Assembly: GCF_030813245.1 (NCBI RefSeq) | Contig: NZ_JAUSUA010000003.1 | Span: 248,001-312,000, forward strand | Direction: 5' to 3' | From: Alkalicoccobacillus murimartini | GTDB taxonomy: Bacteria; Bacillota; Bacilli; Bacillales; Bacillaceae_D | DNA: 64,000 nucleotides | Shown: positions 26,009 to 34,837 of the stretch, in pieces | Position numbering within the stretch: the first letter of the stretch is position 1 | Layout of the letters: each line of letters begins with the position of its first letter | Program-made: the position numbers and the translations under genes | Notes under the pieces: model-generated | Told to the model about the DNA's origin: nothing | Database searches by the model: none | What the model saw: only the letters and a program-made list of their open reading frames with translations

Positions 26009-28324
26009 ATGAAGTTTAGTAATGGATGTTGGATGGATAAGGAAGGTCACGTCATAAAGAGTCCTGCTGAGGTTTATGATTGGAAACAAGAAGATCAGTT
26101 GTTGACGATGTACACACCCTTTCAAAAGATTAACCATATTGGTCAGACTCTTGATGGCGGAATCTTAACGGTTGAGATCTCTTCACCACTAGAAAATATT
26201 ATTCGTGTGAAAGCCTATCATCATGTCGGTTCAGTCGTCAATGACCCATCGTTCACTGTAGCTGAAAAGTCTCCGGCGGTGCAACTTGAAGAAACAGAAG
26301 AGCAGCTTACTTTCACATCTGGAACGTTACATGCAACCATCGAACGAGAACATTGGCGTGTTCACTTTTCTTATAAGGATAAATCACTTACATCAAGTGA
26401 GCCAAGGTCCTTAAGTTACGTCCATAATGATAAAAACGAGCCATACATGAGAGAACAATTATCTCTTGATGTGGGTGAATTAATTTATGGTTTAGGTGAA
26501 CGATTCACTCCATTTGTGAAGAACGGTCAGGTTGTAGATATCTGGAACGAAGACGGAGGCACAGGCAGTGAGCAGACGTATAAAAATATTCCTTTTTACG
26601 TGAGTAATAAAGGCTATGGTGTATTTGTCAATCATCCTGAGCATGTCTCGTTTGAGGTCGCTTCTGAAAAAGTATCGAAATCGCAGTTTAGTGTTGCAGG
26701 AGAATGTCTAGATTATTATATTGTGGCAGGCGATAGTCTGAAAGATGTCCTTCATAACTATACAGAGTTGACTGGTAAACCACCTCTAGTCCCTTCATGG
26801 TCATTTGGTTTGTGGCTAAGCACATCATTTTTAACAAATTATGATGAAAAAACCGTAACCTCATTTGTGGATGAGATGATTGAGCGTGAGATTCCACTTG
26901 ACGTATTTCACTTTGATTGCTTATGGATGAAGGAATTAGAATGGTGTAATTTCGAGTGGGATGAGCGAGTATTTCCAGACCCAATTAATATGCTGAAACG
27001 ATTAAAGGAAAAGGGACTCAAGATTTGTGTATGGATTAACCCCTATATTGGTCAAAAATCTCCACTATTTAAAGAAGCAGCAGACCAAGGCTTTTTATTA
27101 AAGAAGGCAGATGGACGTGTTTGGCAATGGGATAAATGGCAGGCAGGGATGGGTCTCGTTGATTTCACAAACCCTGAGGCTACCTCATGGTACACAGATA
27201 AGTTAAACGGACTCATTGATATGGGTGTGGACAGCTTTAAAACAGACTTTGGAGAACGTATTCCCGTTGATGTTGTTTATGCAGATGGATCTTGCCCGAA
27301 TAAAATGCATAACTATTATACACAGCTTTATAATGAAAGCGTGTTCAACTTATTAAAAAAACGTTTAGGTAATGAACAGGCCGTATTATTTGCTCGCTCA
27401 GCAACAGTTGGCGGTCAAACGTTACCTGTACATTGGGGGGGAGATAGCTTCTCTAATTATTCCTCGATGGCAGAAACCTTAAGAGGAGGATTATCTTTAA
27501 GTCTTGCTGGATTCGCTTACTGGAGTCACGATATCGGGGGATTTGAAACGGGATCCACGCCAGATCTATACAAGCGTTGGACGCAGTTTGGACTTCTTTC
27601 TTCGCACAGTCGTTACCACGGTAGTGGAGATTACAAAGTACCTTGGCTCTATGATGAAGAAGCCGTTGATATTACAAGGCAGTTTACCAAGTTAAAATGC
27701 CGATTAATGCCTTATCTATATTCTATGGCGGTTGCTGCAACAAAAACAGGGGTTCCGATGCTTAGACCTATGGTCCTTGAATTTACAGAAGACGAAACGT
27801 GTCATTATCTTGACCGTCAGTACATGCTCGGTTCTGATTTACTTGTGGCACCAATTTTTAATGATCAGGGAACGGTGAAATACTATTTGCCAGAAGGTGA
27901 GTGGACGAACCTTTTAACAAACAGCAAGGTGACAGGTGAGCGATGGATTACAGAATCACATGATTATACGACACTTCCTTTGATGGTGAAAGAGAACTCC
28001 ATTCTTGCTTTTGGTCATGAGGACACAACAGCAGCTTATGATTTTACAAACGAGGTAGAACTCCATCTATTTGCCTTAAAAGAAGGCGAAGAGGCAAGAA
28101 TGGTGTTAGTAAATGAAGCAGGTGAGGAAGTTGGATTTGCTACAGCACTAAAATCAGATTCAAGTATCAAAGTACAAACAGAGGGATTATCTACATCCTA
28201 TACGGTTGTCCTGAGAAATGTACATTCTGTTCAATCGCTCACAACAGGAGAACAAGGGCAGACTTCAGATGGCGTAACGATTTCTTTAGACTCGGATGTA
28301 AAAGAAGTGACCATTCAACTATAA
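26009..28324 (+). CDS. yicI: Alpha-xylosidase, GH31 (YicI-type)
   Basis: A 771-residue cytoplasmic GH31 enzyme that releases alpha-linked xylose from xyloglucan oligosaccharides such as isoprimeverose. The nucleophile is D413 in SFKTDFGERIP and the acid/base is D479 in HWGGDSFSNY, positions equivalent to D416 and D482 of Escherichia coli YicI. An N-terminal beta-sandwich precedes the barrel, and LFHFDCLWMKELEW-like residues (DVFHFDCLWM) match the YicI subgroup. Length is the same as YicI. Preceded by the LacI operator and followed after 16 bases by a sugar-binding lipoprotein. Confidence 0.9.
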   Translation: MKFSNGCWMDKEGHVIKSPAEVYDWKQEDQLLTMYTPFQKINHIGQTLDGGILTVEISSPLENIIRVKAYHHVGSVVNDPSFTVAEKSPAVQLEETEEQLTFTSGTLHATIEREHWRVHFSYKDKSLTSSEPRSLSYVHNDKNEPYMREQLSLDVGELIYGLGERFTPFVKNGQVVDIWNEDGGTGSEQTYKNIPFYVSNKGYGVFVNHPEHVSFEVASEKVSKSQFSVAGECLDYYIVAGDSLKDVLHNYTELTGKPPLVPSWSFGLWLSTSFLTNYDEKTVTSFVDEMIEREIPLDVFHFDCLWMKELEWCNFEWDERVFPDPINMLKRLKEKGLKICVWINPYIGQKSPLFKEAADQGFLLKKADGRVWQWDKWQAGMGLVDFTNPEATSWYTDKLNGLIDMGVDSFKTDFGERIPVDVVYADGSCPNKMHNYYTQLYNESVFNLLKKRLGNEQAVLFARSATVGGQTLPVHWGGDSFSNYSSMAETLRGGLSLSLAGFAYWSHDIGGFETGSTPDLYKRWTQFGLLSSHSRYHGSGDYKVPWLYDEEAVDITRQFTKLKCRLMPYLYSMAVAATKTGVPMLRPMVLEFTEDETCHYLDRQYMLGSDLLVAPIFNDQGTVKYYLPEGEWTNLLTNSKVTGERWITESHDYTTLPLMVKENSILAFGHEDTTAAYDFTNEVELHLFALKEGEEARMVLVNEAGEEVGFATALKSDSSIKVQTEGLSTSYTVVLRNVHSVQSLTTGEQGQTSDGVTISLDSDVKEVTIQL

Positions 28325-28340
28325 AAGGGAGGTCATCTTA

Positions 28341-29612
28341 ATGGGAGTAAAGAAAAGAACAATGGTGGTTATTGTAGCGTGTGGAATATTGGCTGGGTGT
28401 TCAAGTAGTGATACGTCAAGTGAAGAAGATGTGGTGAAGCTTGATTTTTTGACGTATGCGGATCCTGCTCAATTAAAAGTGTATCAACGAGCGGTTGATG
28501 CTTTTCATGAATTGCATGGCGATGAGATCCAAGTAGAACTTACGGGGCTTCCGGCAGATAACTATACTCAGACGCTGACAACACGTCTTCAAGGAAGCGA
28601 AGGACCAGATATTTATTATGTTCAGGACTTTTCGATGTCGACCTTTGTCCAAGGTGGCACGGCTCTCCCGCTAGATGATTTCTTAGAGGGGCCAGATTCT
28701 TATGTCAGGAAGGATGAATTTCCAGATGATATTTGGGGACCCACTCAAAAGGATGGTGTAACCTACGCATTGGTACCTGACGCCAATCCATTTGTGATGT
28801 ATTACAATAAATCTGTCTTTGAAGAGGTTGGTGTAAAATCACCTCAAGAGTATTATGATGAAGGCAATTGGTCATGGGATACGTTAAAGGAAATTACATC
28901 AACATTTAAAGAAGCAGGCAAGGAAGGTTATGTGCAGGATGGAGGTCCATTTGGAGTGAATACATGGATCTATAGCAATGGAGGCAGTGTAGAAAAGGAT
29001 GGGGAAGTGGTTATTGATTCAGATCCTAAGACAATTGAGGCCATTGAATATGTGAATCAGATGGTTCAAGATGGGAATTTTGTTTTCTCAGGAAGTTTAC
29101 CACAGGGACAAGGACGAGACGCGATGTTTATGTCTGATCAAGTTGCCCTAGTAGGCGCTGGTCGTTGGTTAACCCCACTCTTTTTAGAGTCCAATAAGGA
29201 CTTTGATTACATTCCTTGGCCGACGAATACTGGTGAGCAGATGGAACCAACCCTCGTAACCTCTGCTTATCTTGCGGTGAATAGTGACACGGATTATCCG
29301 GAAGAAGCGATGAAATTCATCAGCTACTATGTGTCGGAGGAAGGGCAAGAGATTAGATTAGCTGACAACGGTAATTCAGTGCCTTCTATTGCCGGACTTG
29401 AGCATGTAGTAACGGATAATCCTGAACCAGAGCACGCAGAATACCTTTTAGATGCCATCCGGATCGGTCAACCGATTGTCTTTGAGTTTGAAACGCCAGG
29501 TCTCTCAAATGAGATGCGAGACATCTATGAAATCATGTTTATCGGGGACATTACGGCTGAAGAAGCAATTAGTCGGTTAGGTGACAAAGCCAGAGAAATG
29601 ACAGAAGAATAA
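28341..29612 (+). CDS. ABC-transporter sugar-binding lipoprotein (orphan)
   Basis: A 423-residue extracellular solute-binding protein family 1 member. The signal peptide ends in a lipobox (ILAGC, Cys20), so it is tethered to the outer face of the membrane. The mature part has the family's KLDFLTYADP start, NPFVMYYNKSVFEEVG and a C-terminal SYYVSEEGQE region. It lies 16 bases after the alpha-xylosidase and ends in a terminator, with no permease or ATPase genes nearby. The membrane partners must be encoded elsewhere. The likely ligand is a xyloside or oligosaccharide, judging from the neighbour (inference). Confidence 0.87.
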   Translation: MGVKKRTMVVIVACGILAGCSSSDTSSEEDVVKLDFLTYADPAQLKVYQRAVDAFHELHGDEIQVELTGLPADNYTQTLTTRLQGSEGPDIYYVQDFSMSTFVQGGTALPLDDFLEGPDSYVRKDEFPDDIWGPTQKDGVTYALVPDANPFVMYYNKSVFEEVGVKSPQEYYDEGNWSWDTLKEITSTFKEAGKEGYVQDGGPFGVNTWIYSNGGSVEKDGEVVIDSDPKTIEAIEYVNQMVQDGNFVFSGSLPQGQGRDAMFMSDQVALVGAGRWLTPLFLESNKDFDYIPWPTNTGEQMEPTLVTSAYLAVNSDTDYPEEAMKFISYYVSEEGQEIRLADNGNSVPSIAGLEHVVTDNPEPEHAEYLLDAIRIGQPIVFEFETPGLSNEMRDIYEIMFIGDITAEEAISRLGDKAREMTEE

Positions 29613-29617
29613 CGTTT

Positions 29618-29656
29618 AACCTTCCGCTTGATGTGTTCAAACGGAAGGTTTTTTTA
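29618..29656 (+). terminator. Terminator of the lacI-xylosidase-binding-protein unit
   Basis: AACCTTCCG (29618-29626) and CGGAAGGTT (29642-29650) form a perfect 9-bp stem, extended by partial pairing inside the loop, and followed by TTTTT. Confidence 0.85.
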
Positions 29657-29763
29657 TTTGTGTAGATTGGATTGCTGTTTCTTTAGCCTTACCTTAAGAT
29701 ATGAATAACATTATTCCTGCTTCATATAATAGGTGAAATCCATTGAATTTCTAGGGGGTACAC

Positions 29764-30612
29764 ATGAATCGAATGTTAGTACTGCAATCTGATTTTGGAC
29801 TAAGCGATGGAGCGGTAAGTGCCATGTACGGAGTAGCCTTGTCAGTCAATCCAGATCTCAAAGTGTCTAATTTAACACATGATATTCCTCCATATAATGT
29901 GTGGGAGGCATCCTATCGATTGCTACAGACTATTTCTTATTGGCCAGAGGGGACGGTGTTTGTTTCCGTTGTGGATCCTGGTGTCGGTTCCAAGAGAAAA
30001 AGCCTCATTGCTAAGCTGAATTCTAATCATTTAATCATTACACCCGATAATGGTACGCTTACTCACCTAAGTAGATTAATAGGATTAAAAGAGGTCCGGG
30101 AGCTTGATGAGGTTCGTAACCGCCTCCCTCATTCGGGTGAATCGTATACCTTTCATGGCAGAGATATTTACGCCTATACAGGGGCAAGGTTAGCTAGTGG
30201 AGAGATTACATTTGAAGAAGTAGGAGAAAGTCTAGATCCCGACCTGATCACCCAACTACCCATTCAAGAAGCACGTGTAGAAGAGCAGCAAGCATTAGGT
30301 AGTATTGATATATTAGATGTGCGATTCGGAAACATTTGGACAAATATTCACCGATCCTTATTTACCCAATTAGGTATTCAATACGGAGACATAATTGACG
30401 TTGCGATTGAAGATGGAACAAGACAAGTATATAAGAACACGATGACATTTGGCCGATCATTTGCAGATACGTCTGTTGGAAAAACGGTCTTATACGTAAA
30501 TTCAATTGATCACATGGCGATCGGCATCAACCAAGGATCCTTTGCAAAGGCGTATGAAATTGGCACAGGACATAACTGGAAAATAGCCATCGTACCAACA
30601 TTTGGGAAGTAG
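29764..30612 (+). CDS. S-adenosyl-L-methionine hydrolase (SAM hydroxide adenosyltransferase)
   Basis: A 282-residue member of the DUF62 family related to fluorinases, which hydrolyse SAM to adenosine and methionine. Seen: LQSDFGLSDG with the first conserved Asp, VVDPGVGSKRK, the PDNGTL motif and HGRDIYAY, the characteristic catalytic and adenosine-binding residues. The C-terminal domain is the family's beta-barrel. ATG at 29764 follows AGGGGG. It appears monocistronic; physiological role in SAM turnover is not well established. Confidence 0.85.
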   Translation: MNRMLVLQSDFGLSDGAVSAMYGVALSVNPDLKVSNLTHDIPPYNVWEASYRLLQTISYWPEGTVFVSVVDPGVGSKRKSLIAKLNSNHLIITPDNGTLTHLSRLIGLKEVRELDEVRNRLPHSGESYTFHGRDIYAYTGARLASGEITFEEVGESLDPDLITQLPIQEARVEEQQALGSIDILDVRFGNIWTNIHRSLFTQLGIQYGDIIDVAIEDGTRQVYKNTMTFGRSFADTSVGKTVLYVNSIDHMAIGINQGSFAKAYEIGTGHNWKIAIVPTFGK

Positions 30613-30640
30613 TAATACCCATTCTTACCTTGTTTTCATT

Positions 30641-30669
30641 TTGCACTTTCTTTATACTTATTTAGTATA
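30641..30669 (+). promoter_or_regulatory. Promoter of the YczE-like gene with overlapping inverted repeat
   Basis: TTGCAC (30641-30646), 16 bases and TAGTAT (30663-30668). The perfect inverted repeat TATACT-N5-AGTATA (30653-30669) overlaps the -10 box and could be an operator. Confidence 0.5.
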
Positions 30670-30713
30670 GCGAAGTAAATGGTACGGATAAGTAGATAGA
30701 GAGAAGGCTAAGA

Positions 30714-31415
30714 ATGAAGTACGAGGTTCGAGGAAGTCATAAGGTTAAAAAAGGGTTCGCTTATTATATGATAAAGTGGACAGTTTTTTTAGTTGGACTT
30801 TTGGTTTTGGCAACAGGTGGAGCATTTATGATAAAGTCTGCCTTTGGATCGGCTACATGGGACGTCTTGCATATTGGGCTTTCAACAAAGACGTCGTGGT
30901 CAATTGGTGTTTGGGTTCAAATTATTGGGTTGTTTATGATTGGATTAGCATGCATCATTGATCAATCTAAACCGCAGATTGGTAGCTTTATTAATATTAT
31001 ATTAATTGGTTTTTTCTTAGATTTCATGTTGAGCATTCCTATTTATCCAAGCGTGATGCAATGGTGGGAGAGTTTACTGTTTTTAATCGGAGGAATTTGT
31101 ATTCTTGGCTTTGGTGCAGGAATGTATGTAGCGACTGGATTAGGTGCAGGACCGAGAGATGGAATGACAATGGTTTTGTCTAAGAAATCAGGATTATCCA
31201 TTCGTCTGGTACGAACTCTTCTTGAAGGAACGGCTTTACTAATTGGATGGTTATTGGGTGGTCCGGTTGCAGCGGGAACGTTCTTATCGGTGTTCCTAAT
31301 TGGACCAGTTATGCAGGCGTCGATTGGATTCTGGCGTAAGCAATTGTCCAGGTTGGACGAAAGAGATGAACTGGTTGAGGCACCTATGGAGCCAGAACTT
31401 AAAATACATGGTTAA
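30714..31415 (+). CDS. YczE/YitT-family membrane protein
   Basis: A 233-residue integral membrane protein with five to six hydrophobic segments. The glycine-rich motif GLGAGPRDGMTM and the earlier GSATWDVLHIG match the YczE/YyaS/YitT family. In B. subtilis YczE affects antibiotic (lipopeptide) production capacity, but its molecular function is not defined. ATG at 30714; a hairpin terminator shared with the convergent AraC gene follows. Confidence 0.8.
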   Translation: MKYEVRGSHKVKKGFAYYMIKWTVFLVGLLVLATGGAFMIKSAFGSATWDVLHIGLSTKTSWSIGVWVQIIGLFMIGLACIIDQSKPQIGSFINIILIGFFLDFMLSIPIYPSVMQWWESLLFLIGGICILGFGAGMYVATGLGAGPRDGMTMVLSKKSGLSIRLVRTLLEGTALLIGWLLGGPVAAGTFLSVFLIGPVMQASIGFWRKQLSRLDERDELVEAPMEPELKIHG

Positions 31416-31419
31416 CGTA

Positions 31420-31454
31420 AAACGCAGGGACATTCGTGTCCACTGCGTTTTTTT
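31420..31454. terminator. Bidirectional terminator with UUCG tetraloop
   Basis: AAACGCAG-GGACA (31420-31432) and TGTCC-A-CTGCGTTT (31437-31450) enclose a TTCG loop and are followed by TTTT. It lies between convergent genes. Confidence 0.88.
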
Positions 31455-31472
31455 GATGGATTATCTTTATGG

Positions 31473-32333
31473 TTATTGAACTGGAACCCAAATTTCTGTG
31501 ACATAGTTTTCATCGTAAGGATCTCCGGCTGCATAAACTTCGAGTTCAGGAATGGGTGAAAGTGTATACCCGCTAGTAGGGAACCATTCCTCATAGATTC
31601 TTTGTGTAGTCTCATGTACAACCTTTGATGCAGGGCCCTTTGCCTCAAAGACAGCCCACTTTGAAGAGGGTACTACTAGTGTGTCAAAATGAGCAGGAAC
31701 GGTTTGATTTGATTCAACTGCAATATAGTAGTCGAGGTATTCTTCGTTATGATCCTCGCTTATTGGAGCACACGCTCCAAATAATGAACCACTAGAAGGG
31801 TCTGCAATGGACAATATTTCGTCCGTCGTACCATTGTGATTGCTTTCATCCCAAAAAGCAGTAATAGCAGGCGCACCATTCTCTGTAATAGAAAACCTCC
31901 GCTTTATCCCAACAAGTGTGAAGGAATTTCGTTCTGTTATGTGATAATTCATCGGCTCTTCCCCTTTTAATGTGACTTTAATGACAAGTTGGTTATACGT
32001 CTTAATTACAGAAAGTGGATTTCTTGCTTCTTTCGGAGTGATTCCATGCTGGTTTTTGAACGCTTTTGAAAAAGCTTCAGGTGTTTCATACCCGTACTTG
32101 AGAGCGATGTCAATTATCTTACTAGACTCTCTTTTTAATTCATGACCAGCCTGAGTAAGACGACGTTTCCGAATGTATTCTCCCACTGTTATACCTGTTA
32201 AGATATAAAAGGTTTTTTGGAAGTGAGAGACAGAGACATGAGCTTCTTGGGCCACGTTTGTTAGTATAAGATTTTCTGTTAGGTGGTTCTCTATATAATG
32301 TATAGCTTTCTGCATAGATTCAATCCAGGCCAT
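31473..32333 (-). CDS. AraC-family regulator with GyrI-like effector domain
   Basis: A 286-residue regulator with the DNA-binding domain first: residues ~8-105 contain two helix-turn-helices (VAQEAHVSVSHFQKTF and IIDIALKYGYETPEAFSKAF). Residues ~130-286 form a GyrI-like/Rob C-terminal small-molecule-binding domain (FTLVGIKRRF, EEWFPTSGYTL, EIWVPV). This domain order is that of Rob/BmrR-like multidrug-responsive activators. It is monocistronic and convergent with the YczE-like gene. Target unknown; a drug efflux gene elsewhere is a reasonable guess. Confidence 0.88.
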   Translation of the reverse strand: MAWIESMQKAIHYIENHLTENLILTNVAQEAHVSVSHFQKTFYILTGITVGEYIRKRRLTQAGHELKRESSKIIDIALKYGYETPEAFSKAFKNQHGITPKEARNPLSVIKTYNQLVIKVTLKGEEPMNYHITERNSFTLVGIKRRFSITENGAPAITAFWDESNHNGTTDEILSIADPSSGSLFGACAPISEDHNEEYLDYYIAVESNQTVPAHFDTLVVPSSKWAVFEAKGPASKVVHETTQRIYEEWFPTSGYTLSPIPELEVYAAGDPYDENYVTEIWVPVQ

Positions 32334-32423
32334 GTCCTCATCTCCTTACAAGCATCATAGTAGAATGGTAGGGAAAGATCCTGTTTTTAAACGTTCAGTT
32401 TGGATAGGTTTAGTATAATACAA

Positions 32424-32447
32424 AAAAGCCCTCCAAGGAGGGCTTTT
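32424..32447 (-). terminator. Terminator of the formate/nitrite channel gene
   Basis: AAAAGCCCTCC (32424-32434) and GGAGGGCTTTT (32437-32447) are perfect 11-base complements separated by two bases, with A/T runs on both sides. It ends three bases before the stop codon of the minus-strand gene. Confidence 0.85.
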
Positions 32448-32449
32448 CA

Positions 32450-33250
32450 TTATGCTGCTTTAGATTGTTGCTTCTTTTCTTTCTTAGATACAGGATTTAA
32501 ATAATGGTAGAAGAAGCCCATAAATACTGCTCCTCCAATGAAGTTACCAATCGTTACAGGAATCAGGTTGTGCACGACTCCCTGAATGGTGATATCCGGC
32601 GAATTAAGCATGAATGAAATGGCGAACATACACATGTTAGCAATGCTATGCTCATAACCAGATACAAAGAAACTAAACACAAGGAGCATCATGATAAAGA
32701 TCTTGGCCATCTCGTTTTTAAGAGACATAGGGATAAAGAAGGCAAGACAGACAAGCCAGTTACAGAGAATGGCCCGGAAAAACAATTCACTAATCGGTGT
32801 TTCTGTTTTATGAGAAGCTACACTTAGTAGAAAACTATTTACACTAGAGTCACTAAATAATCCAGTAGCCCAAAGAAAACATGCAAAGAATATCGCCCCA
32901 ATAAAATTACCGATATACGTTGTAAATAGTAGCTTACCTACGGAAGTCCAAGACATTTTTCCTCTTAATGCAGCAAAAGGAAAGTAAAATGTGTTCCCAG
33001 TAAATAAATCTGCATTGCCGTATTTTATGAGGATAATACCTACACCAAATGTAATGGCTGCAACAATATATGATAAAGATGATCCGGTTTCGTAGAAAAA
33101 TCCGCCTGTTCGAAAGGCTACGATCACTCCAAGTCCAAGAAACATAGTGGCTAAAATGGAGCGAGCCAAATAATGCATATAATGATCGTTATAGGTTTGT
33201 TCCTTTTTTATAGCTAATTCTTCAATCTGTTGCAAAGATGTTTGTTCCAT
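32450..33250 (-). CDS. Formate/nitrite transporter family channel
   Basis: A 266-residue FNT family protein with six hydrophobic segments. Characteristic signatures are present: LFTGNTFYFPFAAL in the second-third helix region, and ILCNWLVCLAFFIP plus GYEHSIANM with the central pore His. This matches the family's conserved loop residues and its usual length (about 260-280). It carries formate, nitrite or hydrosulfide across the membrane. YwcJ of B. subtilis is the nearest type I recall. Monocistronic. Confidence 0.87.
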   Translation of the reverse strand: MEQTSLQQIEELAIKKEQTYNDHYMHYLARSILATMFLGLGVIVAFRTGGFFYETGSSLSYIVAAITFGVGIILIKYGNADLFTGNTFYFPFAALRGKMSWTSVGKLLFTTYIGNFIGAIFFACFLWATGLFSDSSVNSFLLSVASHKTETPISELFFRAILCNWLVCLAFFIPMSLKNEMAKIFIMMLLVFSFFVSGYEHSIANMCMFAISFMLNSPDITIQGVVHNLIPVTIGNFIGGAVFMGFFYHYLNPVSKKEKKQQSKAA

Positions 33251-33372
33251 TTAATTATTTACACCGCCAGTATTTTGTTTGCGTTCAAACCGCTATCTGA
33301 TTATACACGATTTAAGGAGACATGGGCGGTTATATAAGTTAAAAAAATAGAAAAGAATGTACCAAGTCTAAG

Positions 33373-33401
33373 TTGACAAATTTTAGCAAAATGAGTATGA
33401 T
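33373..33401 (+). promoter_or_regulatory. Sigma-A promoter of the AAA ATPase gene
   Basis: TTGACA (33373-33378), exactly 17 bases and TATGAT (33396-33401); the gene starts 78 bases downstream. Confidence 0.8.
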
Positions 33402-33478
33402 ACGTTCAAGAATAATGAGAAAGACAAAGAGACATGAATAGAAGCTCTATTCTGATCTTTACTAAGAGGAGTTAAGCG

Positions 33479-34759
33479 ATGTCATACATAGAAACCCCGA
33501 CTGTATATGAAGTAAATAAATCTGAAAGAACGGATGTAGTAGGCTATCCGTCTTTCGCAAGAATCATAGATGGTATTCAAAAAGCACTGTTTAATCGATT
33601 TGGCGTTCCTTATGAATTATATGCAAGTGAAGATACAAATTTTGAATACTGGAACTTGCTAGAGAAGGATATTCAAAATGGTTCCGATCAAGTGACTCAT
33701 GTGGCTTCTATCTTTGAGAAGATCGAAAAACGAACATTTGCGTATGCAGAAGATGAAGAAACACCTGATTACCGTGTACATAAGTCTATATTAAATAATG
33801 TCTTTGCCTATGAAGAGGAAGGTGTCGCTCTCGCCCGGATCCCTTTTTTTATGGAGGATAGTTCAGGTATTATGTTCAGAAACTGTGTATTCGCGATCGG
33901 AGACCACCAAATATCGACCTTCCTAAAGAATGTCCGAGTTAGAGCTTGGGAAGACAGTCGCACGCGTGTAACGGTTTTTACAGACTCTGAGAACGGTACG
34001 ATGCGAAAAGAGGAACCCGTTACTCGTGCTTTTAGTCGCAATGAAGTGATCATGGAGTCAGAGTTGAAAGAGGATATTTATCAATCATTGGACCAATTCT
34101 TTGAAAAAGATCGTTCATTTTACCAGACCTATCAGATTCCATATAAGCGAGGTATTCTGTTATATGGCCCACCTGGAAACGGAAAAACGACCCTGGTGAA
34201 ATCAATTGCTGGATCTGTACATGCTCCAGTGGCTTATTGGCAAATTACTGAGTTTACGACAAGTGACTCCATCGAAGAGGTCTTTAGCTCAGCCAGAAGG
34301 CTTGCTCCAATGGTGTTAGTGATTGAGGACATTGATTCTATGCCGAAGGGGGTTCGATCCTTTTTCTTAAATACATTAGATGGAGCGACGTCAAAAGAAG
34401 GAATCTTTTTAATTGGTACAACAAATTATCCAGAAGAAATTGATCCCGGTTTAATGAATCGAGGAGGTCGTTTTGACCGAGCTTATGAGATTGTATTACC
34501 TACATTTGAACTTCGCATCCAATATTTGGAGCGAAGAGGATTTGATGCGTTTATGTCTCAGAGTAAAATTCAAGATGTAGCTACATTATCAGAGGGATTC
34601 TCCTTCGCTCAACTTGGTGAGTTATTTGTGAGTACGGCACTTGAGTGGCATCAAAAAGGTGAGGTCGATGTGGAGAAAGTAATACAAGGCATGCAGACGG
34701 AGCACCATAAGAGTAAAAAAGGGGACTGGATGAGCCCCAACAAAAAAATGGGGTTTTAA
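33479..34759 (+). CDS. AAA-family ATPase
   Basis: A 426-residue protein. The N-terminal ~200 residues are without a domain I recognise, followed by one AAA module: Walker [10 protein letters not shown] beginning at G230, Walker B LVIEDID, sensor-1 [10 protein letters not shown], and an arginine-finger region NRGGRFDR. One AAA domain with a long N-terminal part resembles the BCS1/YjoB kind of chaperone-like ATPase. No substrate or partner gene is adjacent; the strong promoter upstream and terminator at its end make it monocistronic. ATG at 33479 after AAGAGGAG. Confidence 0.82.
   Translation: MSYIETPTVYEVNKSERTDVVGYPSFARIIDGIQKALFNRFGVPYELYASEDTNFEYWNLLEKDIQNGSDQVTHVASIFEKIEKRTFAYAEDEETPDYRVHKSILNNVFAYEEEGVALARIPFFMEDSSGIMFRNCVFAIGDHQISTFLKNVRVRAWEDSRTRVTVFTDSENGTMRKEEPVTRAFSRNEVIMESELKEDIYQSLDQFFEKDRSFYQTYQIPYKRGILLYGPPGNGKTTLVKSIAGSVHAPVAYWQITEFTTSDSIEEVFSSARRLAPMVLVIEDIDSMPKGVRSFFLNTLDGATSKEGIFLIGTTNYPEEIDPGLMNRGGRFDRAYEIVLPTFELRIQYLERRGFDAFMSQSKIQDVATLSEGFSFAQLGELFVSTALEWHQKGEVDVEKVIQGMQTEHHKSKKGDWMSPNKKMGF
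34735..34757 (+). terminator. Short terminator at the end of the AAA ATPase gene
   Basis: CCCCA (34735-34739) and TGGGG (34749-34753) form a short stem followed by TTTT; it lies within the last codons of the gene. Confidence 0.45.
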
Positions 34760-34837
34760 CAGATGGTTCCCCTCTATTGAATTGAATGTGCTATTCTTTA
34801 CATAGATTTATATGTCACGTAAAGGTGAGATCGTTCA

